Source: Lunularia cruciata (Eukaryota; Streptophyta; Marchantiopsida; Lunulariales; Lunulariaceae). Taken from it: DNA of 64,000 nucleotides. The notes under the pieces were generated by a model. The model was not told the origin of the DNA. It did not search any database and worked only from the letters and a program-made list of their open reading frames with translations. The first letter of the stretch is position 1, and each line of letters opens with the position of its first letter. The stretch lies in contig OX419760.1 of NCBI GenBank assembly GCA_948567375.1, positions 7,998,001 through 8,062,000 of the forward strand, in the 5' to 3' direction. Positions 47,590-60,003 of the stretch are shown here, piece by piece. The position numbers were made by a program, and so were the translations under genes.

Positions 47590-49480
47590 GGTCTAAGAGC
47601 TCCTTTGATAGCCTTCCATGATTTTTTCCAAGTTGGACTTAGTCTCCTCAAACTTGGCATTAGTGTGGCTCTAGAGTTTCATAGACAATGATTTGAATTG
47701 CTTTTTTAAGTACATCTTCCTCTCCAATGATGTCAATTTGAGTACATAAATCCTTTACCTTTGTTCATTGGGAGGTCTTGTTTTCCATGCACTCCAACTA
47801 GCTAAGTAGCTAGGTGGTCATATGACCAGTAGTTGTGAGCAGCCTTGATCATTTGTTCTCTAGTTTGGTTCATTTGGCACTCAATTTGTCAATCATCTCC
47901 TTACAAATTGCTTGGCTTGCTTCAACACTTTCTCTTATTGTCATTTAAGGTTGGTAGATAAGTTGGAGATGTAGAGGTCAATCAATTGCTTTTGGTTATC
48001 ATATGGGATCTCTAATGCCCTTGCCTTTGCTTGGGCCATTTCTAGCTTGTTTTATAGCGCTACAAGTTCATCTTCCCAATTTTGTTTCTCCTTGTGTTCA
48101 GTTCTTTTGTGGAAGACCTCTAGGCTATAGTTTTCAACCTCCTTCTTTAAGCCTTGGATCAGCTTTTCATACTCCTCTTGCCATTTTAGTTCCTCCCTTT
48201 AGAACTTTTCTAAGCTCTCTTCACTTTCCTTATCTCTCTTGCTCATCTTGGTTTGGATCAGGTGATGTAAGTGGTAGATGAGTGCAGCCGGTTCCTTTAT
48301 CTTTGGATCCAAATTTTAGTATATTGGCAAAAGTTCTTCACCAATGCTTCCATTGCCTACGTCAATGTATGAATGGTGTAGGCCACCATTAGTAAAGGAA
48401 AAGAATTTCCATCCTTGCCCAATTGTCTCTATAAGGCCTTTGTTTTAGGCATGGGATTTTTGTCATGGCCTGGACAGTTGTCTCCTTTGCTTTGTGAGCT
48501 AGGACCGCTTCCTCATTCTTGCACATCTTGTTATTGTTGGTCGGTAGTGTGACATCAATGATGATAGCATCTCCACCTGATTGTCCTTCAGTATTGGGGG
48601 CAACGGGGTTTGTCTTATGAGTTTTGCTGGACTTTGGAGGGATATTCCCACCTTGTTGTCACAAGTGATTTTGACAACATCTACCACCAAGCAAGTTTGT
48701 TTCAACCTCCATTTTGTTTCATAGTATGAAGCTTCCTCCTTGTTTTAGACCAAATTGAAGAATGGAGGCAGTTAGGGGGACAAATTTTGTAGTTGGCTCC
48801 TTCTCCTTATCAATTAGAAGCATTTCATTTTTGTTAAGCGGGGATGATGATTGTGCCTTGTTGTTTGGCCCTTTTTCTCCTTTTTCCACTACAAGAAATG
48901 AAATTGACATGAAGGACTCCTTACTCTCCAACTTCATGCTCTAAGCAACTCCAACAAAAATTTTGTTAGCCACCTTTTGTCCTTGCAATGACATCTAACT
49001 TGAGTCAACCTGTATAATACAATTTTACTCCTGTTATCCCTCAACAAAGATTCTAGCTCCTAGCATCATTTTTGTTTCTTGGAAGCTTGAATTGTTGCAC
49101 AATCCACTAGAGTCTTTTGTCAAATTGTAATAGAGCTATATGTCTCCACCACTTGCATGAACTTCCAGTTTCTAGCATATTATTTGTCTACCTTGTAGTA
49201 TTTAGTGATTGCTTTCAACAAGTTGGGGTCTTTGCTAAAGTAAGCTAGATGATGTAGGAGGGATGGGAACTTCTATTTCTCCTCATCCATCAATCGGTTC
49301 ATACTAATGTAAAAGTGAGTGATGAAGGAGGCCATGAAAATGGTGGAACCTTCTATCATGTGTTCCAAGAGCTCAATGACTACACTAAATATCTTGGCCC
49401 ATCTAATTGGCTTTTGCTCGTGTATGAGTTGGAAGAAGATAACATGATTTTGATGGACATAGTTCATTCATTTTGAACAA
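47590..49480 (-). pseudogene. Gag-like/coiled-coil ORF, decayed, minus strand
   Basis: Long minus-strand frames with scattered stops. From 49,467: HEQKPIRWAKIFSVVIELLE, then LLHHLAYFSKDPNLLKAITK and YARNWKFMQVVETY. From 48,250: EEYEKLIQGLKKEVENYSLE and NKLEMAQAKARALEIPYDNQ, typical heptad-like coiled coil. The same order (globular gag-like part, charged linker, coiled coil) recurs at 51.9-54.1 kb. Protein unnamed. It is probably the structural ORF of a non-autonomous LTR element. LTRs were not identified. Confidence 0.5.
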
Positions 49481-51200
49481 AACAACCTCACTATTGTTTT
49501 TGGTGATTGTGCATTGAGTGGGGCCCTTCATATCTTTAATTTTATACACATTCATGGATTTTTGCCAACAAATGAGTCATCTATTCTCTACTTTAATTGT
49601 TTTCTAGGTTGGCCGTATGGAGTATCAATATGAATTTCCCCAAATGGGGAGCAATCTGCATCTAACACCTGCTCCTAGTGATCCTCCATCCACATTGTAG
49701 GACATCTTCATAAGGAGTAATCACTTAGATTCTAGATGTTATCATGAATTTCCTACAACATGGACCCAATTGAGAGACCCTAATCTCATAGCAAAAAGTC
49801 CATTTTCCTTTTCTTGATGTAGTCAATTTGACAATATAATCCCCACTCTGAAAACTCAAGAGATTTTCTTAAGAATTCCATAAGTTGCTTCATTTCACTT
49901 TCATCTCCATCTTAGGAGTTTGTCTTTTCATGACTAGATATTAAATTTTTGCATGATAGTGTGATTCCCGTTCTATTTTTCATCTTGAGCTCTCAATACT
50001 ATTGAATAAATTTGGCAAGCTATGTCTGAAATTGCTTGCACAATGTCACAAGAGATGGTGGTTGTGGAGAGAGAAATGAAAGAAGTGGAAGGGAAAAGCA
50101 AAAAAAGTGAAAAGTGAAAATTGAAGATGTAGAAAGATTCACCTTGTGGTGTGGAGTTGGCCTCTTAATAGCTCCAACAAGGCAAGATCTATCCTTCTTT
50201 TGTTGTGGCAGTTTGTTAAGGGTCACAATCATCTATTGCAGAAATTGAGCACAAAATGGTTGCCATTGGCTTTTTGGCAAGATCTTGAAAAGGTGGCAAA
50301 AATTGGGAGAGTTTTGTAAATTTTTGTATTTGTCAAAAACTTATCACAACTCTCACCTTCCTATAGAATCTTTTGATGTTGGGGTTGCCTTCTAGTGGAG
50401 TGTTTTGTTTGTTGGGCAAGCCTCTTCATAAGCCCTACGGAATGGGGACAAAATGAGTTTGACTACAAAATGAGTCTAGTCCCATTCTTGTTGGGTGGAC
50501 GTGGAGTCTCATTTTATTTAAGCACCTCACACTTCCTTATTGCAGAGTTATGACTTTCAATGAATCTTACAAATGGCACTTCTTGATGTTTGGTTTGGAC
50601 TATTGGTTTGGTTTGGACTACACAAAGAAAAACAATAAAAAGCAACAAAAACCAAGGCTCATAACAAAAGGGGTCATGAAAATGGCTCTCAATGATATCA
50701 AAAGCTTTAGGAGTGTTTTAGAGAGAGGATGGAGTAAAGGCACTTGTAGGAAAATTTCTTGCACCCACTTTTTGTTCTTAAATCCATTCCATATCAAAAT
50801 AACGTACATACAACATGAGCAAGTGAAAGTATATCTTGTTTATCATTTTGGAGCAAAGTTCATGGATATAGTGATGAATTCACCAAACCCAATTATTCTA
50901 CCCGTGGTGATATATGATAGAAAGTGGGATTTGAAAATCTACATTCTCTTATGGTATAATGGATCTGAATATATCCAATCTTCTCCCTACACTCAAGTAG
51001 AAATTTTTTATATGGTTAAACCAAAAGTGATGTTTAGGGATTTTGTGGTCCGCAATTTTAGTGAGGAATATTATCAATGAATGATAGCCTTTGAAGTCCC
51101 AATGATAGTCTCAATAGTACATGCTCCTCTAGAGTGATCAGGTTAACTCTTTATTGAAGTAAGAAGTAGCGATTGAGCATTTGTTGTGTATAAGAATCAT
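49481..51200. other. Flank of gag-like elements, no confident gene
   Basis: Includes a 176-codon plus-strand frame at 50,550-51,080 that resembles no domain I know, and low-complexity AT-rich parts. Probably untranslated parts or LTR remnants of the two neighbouring gag-like elements. Confidence 0.3.
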
Positions 51201-54200
51201 GGATCCGTAGTTGCAAGATTTGATGCAAAGGATGTTGAATGAATTTTGGGAGATCAAGCTAACCATGGAGACATTGCAAAGTCAAGTACATACTTTCAAG
51301 AATGATCAAGCAATCCAAGAAGGAGAACCATCCCAAACTGTGGTGCCCACATTTTTTGTTCTTTTCTGTTTATTAGCATTTGGGGGAAGAAGTAAACACG
51401 AAAAGCTGAATTGCAAAAGAAGGAATGGACAGAAGGGACTTTGGAGGAAATCAGAAGAAGTTGAGATCAGATCCGATGATGGAGGTACTCAAGAGAGGGG
51501 TACAACGGAAGAAGTCCAAAGAGCATTGTCTTCAGATTGGGAAGCACAGGCTGATATGAAGACCATCTAACAACCTTGGTACGTGGCAAGAAAGTACACT
51601 TCAAGAAATGGCGGAGGTCAAAGAAGCATGTCTTGACAGTGACAAGACAGCAACATGCAGAAGAGGGGAAGTCTACTTTGAAATTGACTGAAGAATGACT
51701 ACAATTTGGGGTAATATAAAATTGCAATTGCACAGGGACAAGTTGAATATATCAAGTAAATTTCCAATCCCTTTGAGTAGTTGTCTTGCAGTAATGCGTG
51801 TCAAGATGCCAATTGAGAGTGCAATTTTCTGAAATCCAGAAGAGGTTAAAGTGACTTGTCCAGGGGAAGGCATAGTCTTTTAGTGCCAAAGAACAAGAGA
51901 GCAGATCATGGCAAAGAAGGTCACAAATGCTCTAGCGGTGCAAAGTTTTGCCATTCATAGGTTAGATGTTGTAGCAAGAAATGAAGTCTTGAATAGACTT
52001 CGTATTACCTTTTTAGCATGGAACTGGAATTTCAATTTCCTAAGAGTCATGGCAGAGATAGCTGCTAGTAATTGTGAGAAGGGCCCCAAAGTTGAGGGGA
52101 AGAGAGGGAATCTGGCTCGATGGACTGAGTCGGATTGGAGGTTAGTGTTGGGGAAGGAAGTAGGAGAACCGACGGGGATCACCTTCTATTGGAAGTGTGA
52201 TGTTGTGGAAGAAACGGCAAAGATCCAAAATTTGTTCTTTGCTCCGAGAACAACAAATGGTTACAAGGTGAAGTCCTATTGGGACCCGATTAGGCGCAGT
52301 ATTGTGGGGACAATTATGGCCATGTTCAAACCAGAACGGACAACTTATGTGAACATGCAGCAAGCGGTCTTCTTCCACTAGATGTTTATAGGAGTAAAGG
52401 TGAATTGGGCAAAGTGTTTTCACCAACAAACAAGGCAGATGGTGGTCAATTGGAGGACAGGTTTGCCTCCACATTATTTCACACCATTTGTAGCACACTT
52501 CTACTTCGGGTTGAATTTGCTGACAATAGAGGAGAGGCGTTGCATAGTGTTGTATTTCCATCCTAATTTAAGGCGGGAAGCAGATGAAGAACAGCGACAA
52601 TATATGAGACACATGTGAGCCAATGATGATCACTTCTTGAAGACATGACAATGGAAGATGGAAGCAGTCACAAGTCCAAAGAAGAAGAAGCATAGTAAAC
52701 CCGAAGAAGCAAAGTCACCTCCAGCTCAAAGGAAGACCCAAAGACTGGTTTTGCAGAGTAAGAAGATGGTGAGAGAAGCATCATCGGAATCCAAGTCTGA
52801 AGGGGAGACAAAGTCTCAAGAAGAGCAATTAGAAGAAGATGAACTCACTTTACAAAGTGAGGAGTCCGGAAGTGAGAGTGAGGGGGAACCTGAGGTTCAG
52901 CAATCAGTTGGAGTAAGTGAAGCTTGTCATGCAATGATTGACAGTGTACCAAGAACAAAGAATCATTGCATAGCCCTGGTTGTGGAAGAGAAGGAGCCAG
53001 AAAGACGGAAGGAGTACCTTGCGGGGCTGAGTTCAATCGATAAGGAAGAAGAAAGCTCGGAAGCAGTGTCTTTGAAGATATGAAGATTGCAACTTTGGCA
53101 GAAGGAGCCAATGGAAGAGGTGAAGTACGAAGATGGGGATGAAGACAAAGAGAACTTTGGTGGGATACAGTATCTAACAAAGGTTGTCACTCCCTTGTTG
53201 GAACTGTTAAAGGAGCATAAGAGGGTAATTCCCCAAGATCGTAAGAAAGTGACGAATGAGTTTCAAGTGTTGAAGTATTTGTTGAGTGAAGTGAAGGGGT
53301 TGCAGGAGCAAGAAGTCCAAAGAAATGAGGAAGTTGAAGAACTTTGGATGGATGCAGTCTTGAAGAAGAAGACTTTCGAGATGTTGCAAGAGAGTTGTGA
53401 GTCAAGAAGGAAGGAACTACAGAAGCAAGCTGAGGAATTGAAGGAGCACGCAATGTTGCTGAGAAAAATGAAAGAGGAAGTCAATGATGTGTGCATTGAG
53501 AGTATTCATTTGAAGATGACAGCAGCGATAATGGAGTAGGAGTTAGAAAGCTTGAAGAAGAGTGCAGCCGAGAAGGATCAAACATGGCAGAGAGAGTTAG
53601 CAGTCAAGCATGATGAAGAAGAAAGATTTCGCAAGCTGGTATGAAGTGCTGAGTTACAAATTTCACAGTATGCAAAGGAGAAGAAGATGATCGCTGCTGA
53701 GTACAAAGATGAGTTGAAGATGTACCGCAAAGAATTGAAGGCAAAGTGATCTCGAGGGTATGAGTCAAAATCGGTAGGAGAAGTGATAGGAAAGTTGTGA
53801 GCAATCTTGAGCACGAAGGCTAAAGGGAGATTGGAAGAAGCATGTCTACATGAGCTAAAGTTGCTTGTGCAAGAAACTCAGAAGAGAAAAGCTAAAGATG
53901 TAGATATGAACACTTTGATGATCCGATGAAGGGAGCGAGTAGATCGGAAAATGTTAGAAGTAGGAGACAATGTCAGTCTCAAATTGCATTTAGTTAAATC
54001 AGAGTTGGAGAGAATTAGGAGTAGTGTGACAGAGGAGAGGAAGTCTGATGTTGCAGAAAGGAATTCAGGTGTCATCGGACTTATTATTTGATACATTAGA
54101 GAAGAGTGGGTCGGGAGATAACAAAGTAGAAGGATTACCCATGAGCTCAATTGTAGATTGTAGTGTAGAAGTAGTAGAAAGAGTGAAGGAGTTGGTAGAA

Positions 54201-54780
54201 TTAGATATACCTGAAGAAGGAGAAGTAGTAGGAAGATCATCGGGTTTAAAAGCCAATGATGAGGTAGACATCGGATCGGAATAGAAACAGATTTGAGATT
54301 TGAAGAGGCAGATATGAAGAGGTGGTTTGTCAATTTGGATCTGCAGGTAGGAAGAGATGTTAGGAAGCAGTGCATTAGTAGGAAGAACTGCCATTTGCTT
54401 CAGTATTTAAGAGGAGCATTTCGCAGTATTATGTTGTTCAGTATTCAAATTTTTGAAGATAGATAAAGCAAAGTGCTGGTTTTCAGTGCTCGTTGCTTGA
54501 GCTTAATTCCGATTGTCATGTCTGTGTTTGTGTTTGTGAGTGTGTAGAGAATTTCAAAGTGCAAGTCAATGTGTCTGTGGATGTTGGATTCTGTAGCCTT
54601 GATCTTCATTCTGTGTGTTTGATCTTGAGTGAAGTGCATCGGAGCAATGCCTTGATAGATCTGAGAGGAATTGTAGTATTGGTAGTATTTTGCATTTGTG
54701 AGTGCAACACGAAGTTGATGTGAAGCAATTTTGATCAAGGAAGTTGTGCCTTCAGTGGAGGGGTGGAACACAATTTTGAG
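51200..54780 (+). mobile_element. Gag-like/coiled-coil element, copy 2
   Basis: The largest member of the family also seen at 8.9-10.5 kb (plus) and, more distantly, 47.6-49.5 kb (minus). It has an upstream short ORF at 51,211, a long decayed ORF from 51,908 and a 3' non-coding tail with a purine-rich run near 54,757. Neither LTRs nor RT are visible, so it was probably a non-autonomous element mobilised by Ty3 partners. Ends are approximate. Confidence 0.55.
51908..54090 (+). pseudogene. Gag-like plus coiled-coil ORF with transition stops
   Basis: About 730 codons run in a single frame, interrupted by roughly ten stops (TAG/TGA) and no frameshift I could see. N-terminal globular part: FAIHRLDVVARNEVLNRLRI, GEPTGITFYWKC, NLFFAPRT, MAMFKPERTTYVNMQQ, GLPPHYFTPFVAHFYFGLNL. 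Then a Lys/Glu/Ser-rich linker (52,660-53,080) and a long coiled coil (53,180-53,900, e.g. RRKELQKQAEELKEHAMLLR). Most stops sit where CGA, CAG or TGG would fit, consistent with C-to-T decay of methylated cytosines. Function unrecognised; structural capsid-like role inferred. Confidence 0.6.
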
Positions 54781-55109
54781 GCAAAGTTGTCTTGCAGTGA
54801 AGTGCCGTCTTCGGGAGAATCTAAATCATCACAATCAAGAATTTTTTTGGATAGAATTTGCTATGTTGTGATTATGTGTGTGTGTATTCATGACAAGTTC
54901 TCAAGATTGTGAGCTTGTTACTCTCTTTTGGGTGTATTTTCTACCTGAGAGACTAAAGACGCAACCAAGAAGAACTAAATTGTTACTTTGCTTTGTATTT
55001 GGACATTCTGAATCATATCTCTACGGGAATGAACTTTACTTACCCGATTACCGCAAAAGTGATATTTGTCGGGTTGTCACACAAACCCACCAATACCAGT
55101 AGCCAAAGT

Positions 55110-55900
55110 AACTAGAGAGTCACTCATACCAACACCATCAAACTTGGTCAACAATGAAGTCATAAAGAATACTATGGGGATGAAGAATACATGCAACATC
55201 TAGCCTTACATGGGACAAAATTCTATGGGGATGGTGGAAAACTAGATTTCAAGAATGAATTGATACTTATAGATTATTCATAATTGAGATCACCAATCAT
55301 TCTGCATGTGTTGTTTGCATGTGGTTACTTGATCAAGAAAGCCTTCACATGGTACAAAATTTAGTAACAATCAATGATGGTAGAAGGAAGAGAGGTCACT
55401 TGGTCGGCAATGCATGAAGAGCTACTAAAGAATTTTCAATCTATAGATTCTATGCATATGGCTTGAAGCCAATTATGGAAGTTGAAGCAAAAGAATAACT
55501 AACAAGAGTATGTGGAAGCATTTCTTGACTTGTAGATCGTAATAATAGATATGAATCTAATAGAAGCTCTAGATAATTTCAAACAAGGGTTAAAAGAGAA
55601 AATTCACCAAGAAATAAAGATACAAAACCCTTGCACTAGTTTTGAAGCCATTGTCTACGCTTAGAGAATAGTAGGTGCACTTGGAGGAGGTGAAGAGGTA
55701 GTCTCAACTCAACATTATTGTACTAAAACACCACACTTTGGTGGACCAATTCATATTGAATTGGACAACATTCAGTTCCAAGATCAAAGAGCACGATTGC
55801 TCCAAGGAGAATGGAGATGGATCAAAGAAAGGAGAGATAGAGTCCCATGAGGAGAAGAGACTTGAGCAAAACAACATTATCACTAAAATTGTGGTATAGT
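55110..55900 (+). pseudogene. Chromovirus gag remnant
   Basis: Position before protease and fragments such as DLIIEALDNFKQGLKEKIHQ-type sequence near 55,560 indicate gag. Heavily broken, and no zinc knuckle is readable. Confidence 0.4.
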
Positions 55901-56133
55901 TGGGGACATACCCATCATCTGTTGTGCTTGTCTTCCTAGAGTCTCTTGGCCTCCATACATGTGATCTTTGAACAACATGGAGAGATGAATTGAAGAAAAG
56001 GATGCAAAAATCACATCAAAAATTGAAGATTGCTAGTAAAGGTACCTTGTGGCCTTACTAGCTCAATGGAGAAGAGAAAAAGTAGAGGGAAGAAGAGGAA
56101 AAGTGCAAAAAGGTTGAGGAAACAAAATCATAA

Positions 56134-56754
56134 TTGATTTTTGTGAATGTAGTCCTAGAAAGCAATCCTGTGAGAGTATTGATAGACCTTGGATCAATAG
56201 AGAATTTCTTGTCTTGCTTTGTTGCAATAAGGTTGGGGATGGTTCTAGAGAAGGATGAGAATGAAGAAGTAGGGTTACCAAATGGTCAAATAGAGAAGAT
56301 TGAGTCATTTCCTAGAAAAGTAACACTCTCTATAAGAGAGTATCAAGAAGAGATTGAGTAGCAAGTGATATGATTTTCCCTTTATAATGCAATCTTTGAC
56401 ATAACATGGAGAGAGCACTACAACCCTATGGTTGATTAGAGAAAAAAAATTAGTGAGAATTTGCCATGGAACATCATTGGGGTTGAAGAAAGATCACACA
56501 AGCAAGAACTATCTCTTTATGTTATAGGGACAATAGCTATCTATAAGATAGATAGATGTTTCATAGGCCTAATAAGAGAAGTCCAAAGTGCACAACTCAA
56601 TGGAAAAATTCCTGAGAAATTGAAAAATATGGTCAACGAGTTTCAAGATGTCTTCCTAAATGACCTAACCTCAGGATTACCACCAAAAAGTAGAGTAGAT
56701 CATAAAATTGAGATACTTCTTGGGAAGACACGTCCTTGTAAGTCCCCATATTGA
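56134..56754 (+). pseudogene. Chromovirus protease and pre-RT linker
   Basis: PVRVLIDLGSIENFLSC near 56,165 fits the LVDSGS active site with Leu for Ser. After a frameshift, NEFQDVFLNDLTSGLPPKSR near 56,630 is the usual linker (DVF..DLP.GLPP.R) before RT. Confidence 0.75.
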
Positions 56755-57500
56755 CCTATCACCTCATGAGTTGGAGGAGTGTAAGGCTCAAATCAAGGAT
56801 ATGCTACAAAAAGGGTTTATCCAACCCAATGTATCACCATATGGGGCTCCTATCTTGTTTGTGAAGAAGAAGAATGATACAATGTGCATGTGCATTGAAT
56901 ACAGGAGCCTAAATCAACAAACGATGAAAAATAAATATCTTTACTTAGCATGGATGACCTATTTGATCAACTCAATGAGGCAAAACACTTCATCAAACTT
57001 GATTTGTAGAGCGGTTACAACCATATCAAGATTGTGGAAGACAATATACACAAAATAGCTTTTTGAACAAGGTATGGTCACTTTGAGTACCTTGTAATGT
57101 TGTTTGGCCTCACTAACGCACCAGCCACTTTCATGAGTTTGATGAATGATATATTTTGTCCATACTTGGATAAATCTATTATCACTTTCCTAAATGACAT
57201 CTTTGTATATAGTAGGATGATTACAAAGCACAAGTAACATCTACAAGAAGTTCTCTAGATTCTACAATAAAATCAATTGTATGCCAAAATCTCAATGTGT
57301 GAGTTTGGCAAGTCTGAAGTAGACTACTTGGGGCATAGAGTAAGAGCAAAAGGTATCCAAGTGGTAATAGATAAAATAGAGGTCATTCAAAAATAGTGTG
57401 CTCTAGAAGATCAGACTAAACTCAAGATTTTTTTGGGATTGGCAAGTTCTATAATCAATTTTTCAAGGACTTCTCTAAGGTTGCACAACCTCTAACAACA
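56708..57500 (+). pseudogene. Chromovirus reverse transcriptase remnant
   Basis: [20 protein letters not shown] and [11 protein letters not shown], then after a break [20 protein letters not shown] and [14 protein letters not shown]. The catalytic FLDD reads FLND, so one Asp is lost. Several frameshifts. Confidence 0.8.
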
Positions 57501-59160
57501 CTACTTGGCAAGGAGAAGAAGTGAATGTAGGGAACCGCACAAGAATTGGCCTTTTAGGAATTGAAAGAAATATTACTACATACCCTAATCTTGAAATGGT
57601 ATGACCCAAAATATCCAATCAAGTTGACTACAAATGCATAAAGCGTAGTAATAGGAGCAATCCTACAACAAGAGTAGCATGAAAAATGGCACCTTATTGC
57701 ATGTTTCTCTTGAAAGCTATTACTTGCGATTATTACACCACCAACCAAGAAGAGTTGGCTACTATCTTTGCAACCAAGCATTGGAAGCACTATCTTGGCA
57801 AGAAGGCATTTGTAGTGGAGATAGACCAAAAAAGTCTACCTTGAGATACAAAAAGATCTATCTTGCCAACAAACTTGGTAGACAGAGTGGAGAAAATATT
57901 TCAATATGATGATCACATATGTAGAAGGCAAGAATCACTTGCAGATGCATTCACCCAAATGCTTATGACAAACAATTTGATGGTAGAGGTCAAGATGAAC
58001 CCAAAATTCTAGCTAAGGATTCTTGCTACTACAAAAGGACCCATAGATTGTAGGAGCTCATTCATCTAAAGGCGTCACCATTACTCAAGGACTCACCTTT
58101 TGTGATGGCAAGTTATGGATCCCAAATGCCACAAAGAATCACCATCTTGGTGTAATGTCATTGGTTCTGCCATTGTAGGTCATGTTGGAGTGGACAAGAC
58201 CTTAGATGCAGTCAAACTCTATTACTATTGGTCCAAGATGAGCAACAATGTATGAAATACATTTGAAGCTGCCTACTCTATCAACAAAATAAAGCTTCTA
58301 ATCATACTCTTGTAAGACTCCTTCAACCACTTCCTACTCCTACACAATGTTAAGAACAAGTAAGCATGGATTTGGTTTGTGAATTGCCCAAGACCACCTT
58401 GGGGTTTGACTCCATTTTAGTCTATGTTGATTGACTTAGCAAAATGATCCATGTGTGTCCTACCACCAAGGACATGATTGCTCCACAATTAGCTCAATTA
58501 TACTTAGCTAGAGGTACTCAATTTGCTAGTTTGTTTTTGAGAACACTCTTTGGAATCTTCAAAACCAAATTGGTCATGTCTATGGCTTACCATCCATAGA
58601 CCAATGGACAAATAGAGCAAACTAATTGCACTATTGAGAACATGCTCTAGGGCTTTACCTTAGATGAGCAAGGTGGGACACCTTACTTCCATCGGTGGAA
58701 TTTACCTACAACAATTCAATAAATGCATCCACATAGATCACACCATTCTTCCTCATGTATGGAAAGCATCCTTTCACACCTTCAAGCTTGATGAAGATCG
58801 GCCCAATAGCTACCAAGGTTGACATTGTCAACACTTTTGTTTCTAGAATCCAACATGGTGTGTAGAACGCCAAGTACAAGCTGTAGATTGCCCAAAATCA
58901 AAAAAAATACTATGTAGATGCACATCACCGGCACATGGAGTTCAATGTTGGGGATCAAGTTTGGCTATCCATAACCAACCTCATGTTAGTTGGCCCTTGT
59001 AAGCTCAAACCTCATTTTATTAGGCCTTTTCTCATCCTTTGACAAATTGGCACAATGGCCTATCATCTCAAGCTACCACCATACATGAAGATTCATCCAA
59101 TGTTCCATGTTTCCTTTCTTCATAGATATGCATCCCAACTACCCCACTTTCCTTCCATAC
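57500..59160 (+). pseudogene. Chromovirus RNase H and integrase remnants
   Basis: RNase H pieces: LILKWYDPKYPIKLTTNA and IGAILQQE near 57,590-57,675. Integrase pieces: HVGVDKTLDAVKLYYYWSKM near 58,170, SMDLVCELPKTTLGFDSI near 58,365 (first Asp), ARGTQFASLFLRTLFGIF near 58,510 and YHP.TNGQIEQTN near 58,590 with the catalytic Glu. Stops throughout. Confidence 0.75.
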
Positions 59161-59179
59161 TAGAAATTTGACCTTGTTC

Positions 59180-59370
59180 AACACTCATTGATGGCACAAA
59201 GGAATATGAAGTCAAATGCATTCTCTAAAAATGCATCCGTGGTACCCGCCACTTTGCATGTGGAATATCTTGTACATTGGAAAGTGTAACCAATATATGA
59301 GGCAACATGGGAGCCAACAACTAACTTGACCCATGCATTGGTGTTAGTGCAATCTTTTGAGCAATAGCTT
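59180..59370 (+). pseudogene. Chromodomain remnant
   Basis: LHVEYLVHWK, one stop, then PIYEATWEPTTNL and LVQSFEQ before the stop. This matches the chromodomain C-terminal half and ends ~40 bp before the 3' LTR. Confidence 0.75.
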
Positions 59371-59406
59371 TGCAATGAGGATGTTGCATCTTAAAAGGAG
59401 GATGTT

Positions 59407-60003
59407 TGTAAAATCATTAGCTAGACATATTATTTAGAGGTGAAATTTTGCTTGGTAACATCTGGAAGGATGTTATATATAATGGACTAAGTAGATCAGA
59501 TAGAAGTGTCACCAATAATGTACTTCCACTAATAGGGCAGTAACTGCAAACACCCTAAAATTTTGGCGTCAATTTTGGAGGCCTAAATGAAGGAATTAAG
59601 CCTCAAAAATGAAAGTTTCCTGATTCTTGTAAGAGAAAAGGCTTGCCTTCTTCTCCCTGTTGTTTGTCTCATCAAGAGCTTTCCAACAATACCTCATCCG
59701 TATGATTTTGAGTTTCCTACAAGAAGATTCCCTAAAGATTCTCTTTGGTCAAACTTGTTTAACCAACTAGATAGGACAACAATCAACATGTCACCCATCT
59801 ATGCAACTAATCTAGGGGTGGAGCTCTCTAACATGTCACCACTCCATGTATCTGATCCAAGGGTGGAGCTTCCTTTGAGAGGATACTCTTTGTTATATAA
59901 TAAAGACAAGGTGCTCCTTTGGGCATCAAAGTATTGACTGTGAAGCTTTGTCTATCTTCTATTGTGTTTCTCTTGAGTGTACTTCTATCCTTGGAACATT
60001 ACA
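59407..60003 (+). repeat. 3' LTR (LTR-590 family)
   Basis: TGTAAAATCATTAGCTAGAC to CCTTGGAACATTACA, 597 bp, directly after the purine run aaaaggagga (59,393-59,402). It matches the solo copies at 18,326-18,918 (reverse) and 62,618-63,207. TGTAA...TTACA are its terminal inverted bases. Confidence 0.85.

Larger units (their letters stand above)
55100..60003 (+). mobile_element. Ty3/Gypsy chromovirus ending in LTR-590
   Basis: Decayed gag-pol of ~4.3 kb followed by a polypurine tract and a 597-bp 3' LTR. Order is gag, protease, RT, RNase H, integrase, chromodomain. No 5' LTR or PBS is visible, so the 5' end is lost or joined to the neighbouring gag-like element. The LTR identifies LTR-590 as the terminal repeat of this chromovirus family. 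Confidence 0.8.

Noticed and set aside
50550-51080. 176-codon plus-strand open frame
   Set aside because: Low-complexity, Lys/Tyr/Phe-rich translation of AT-rich DNA between two decayed elements. No motif.
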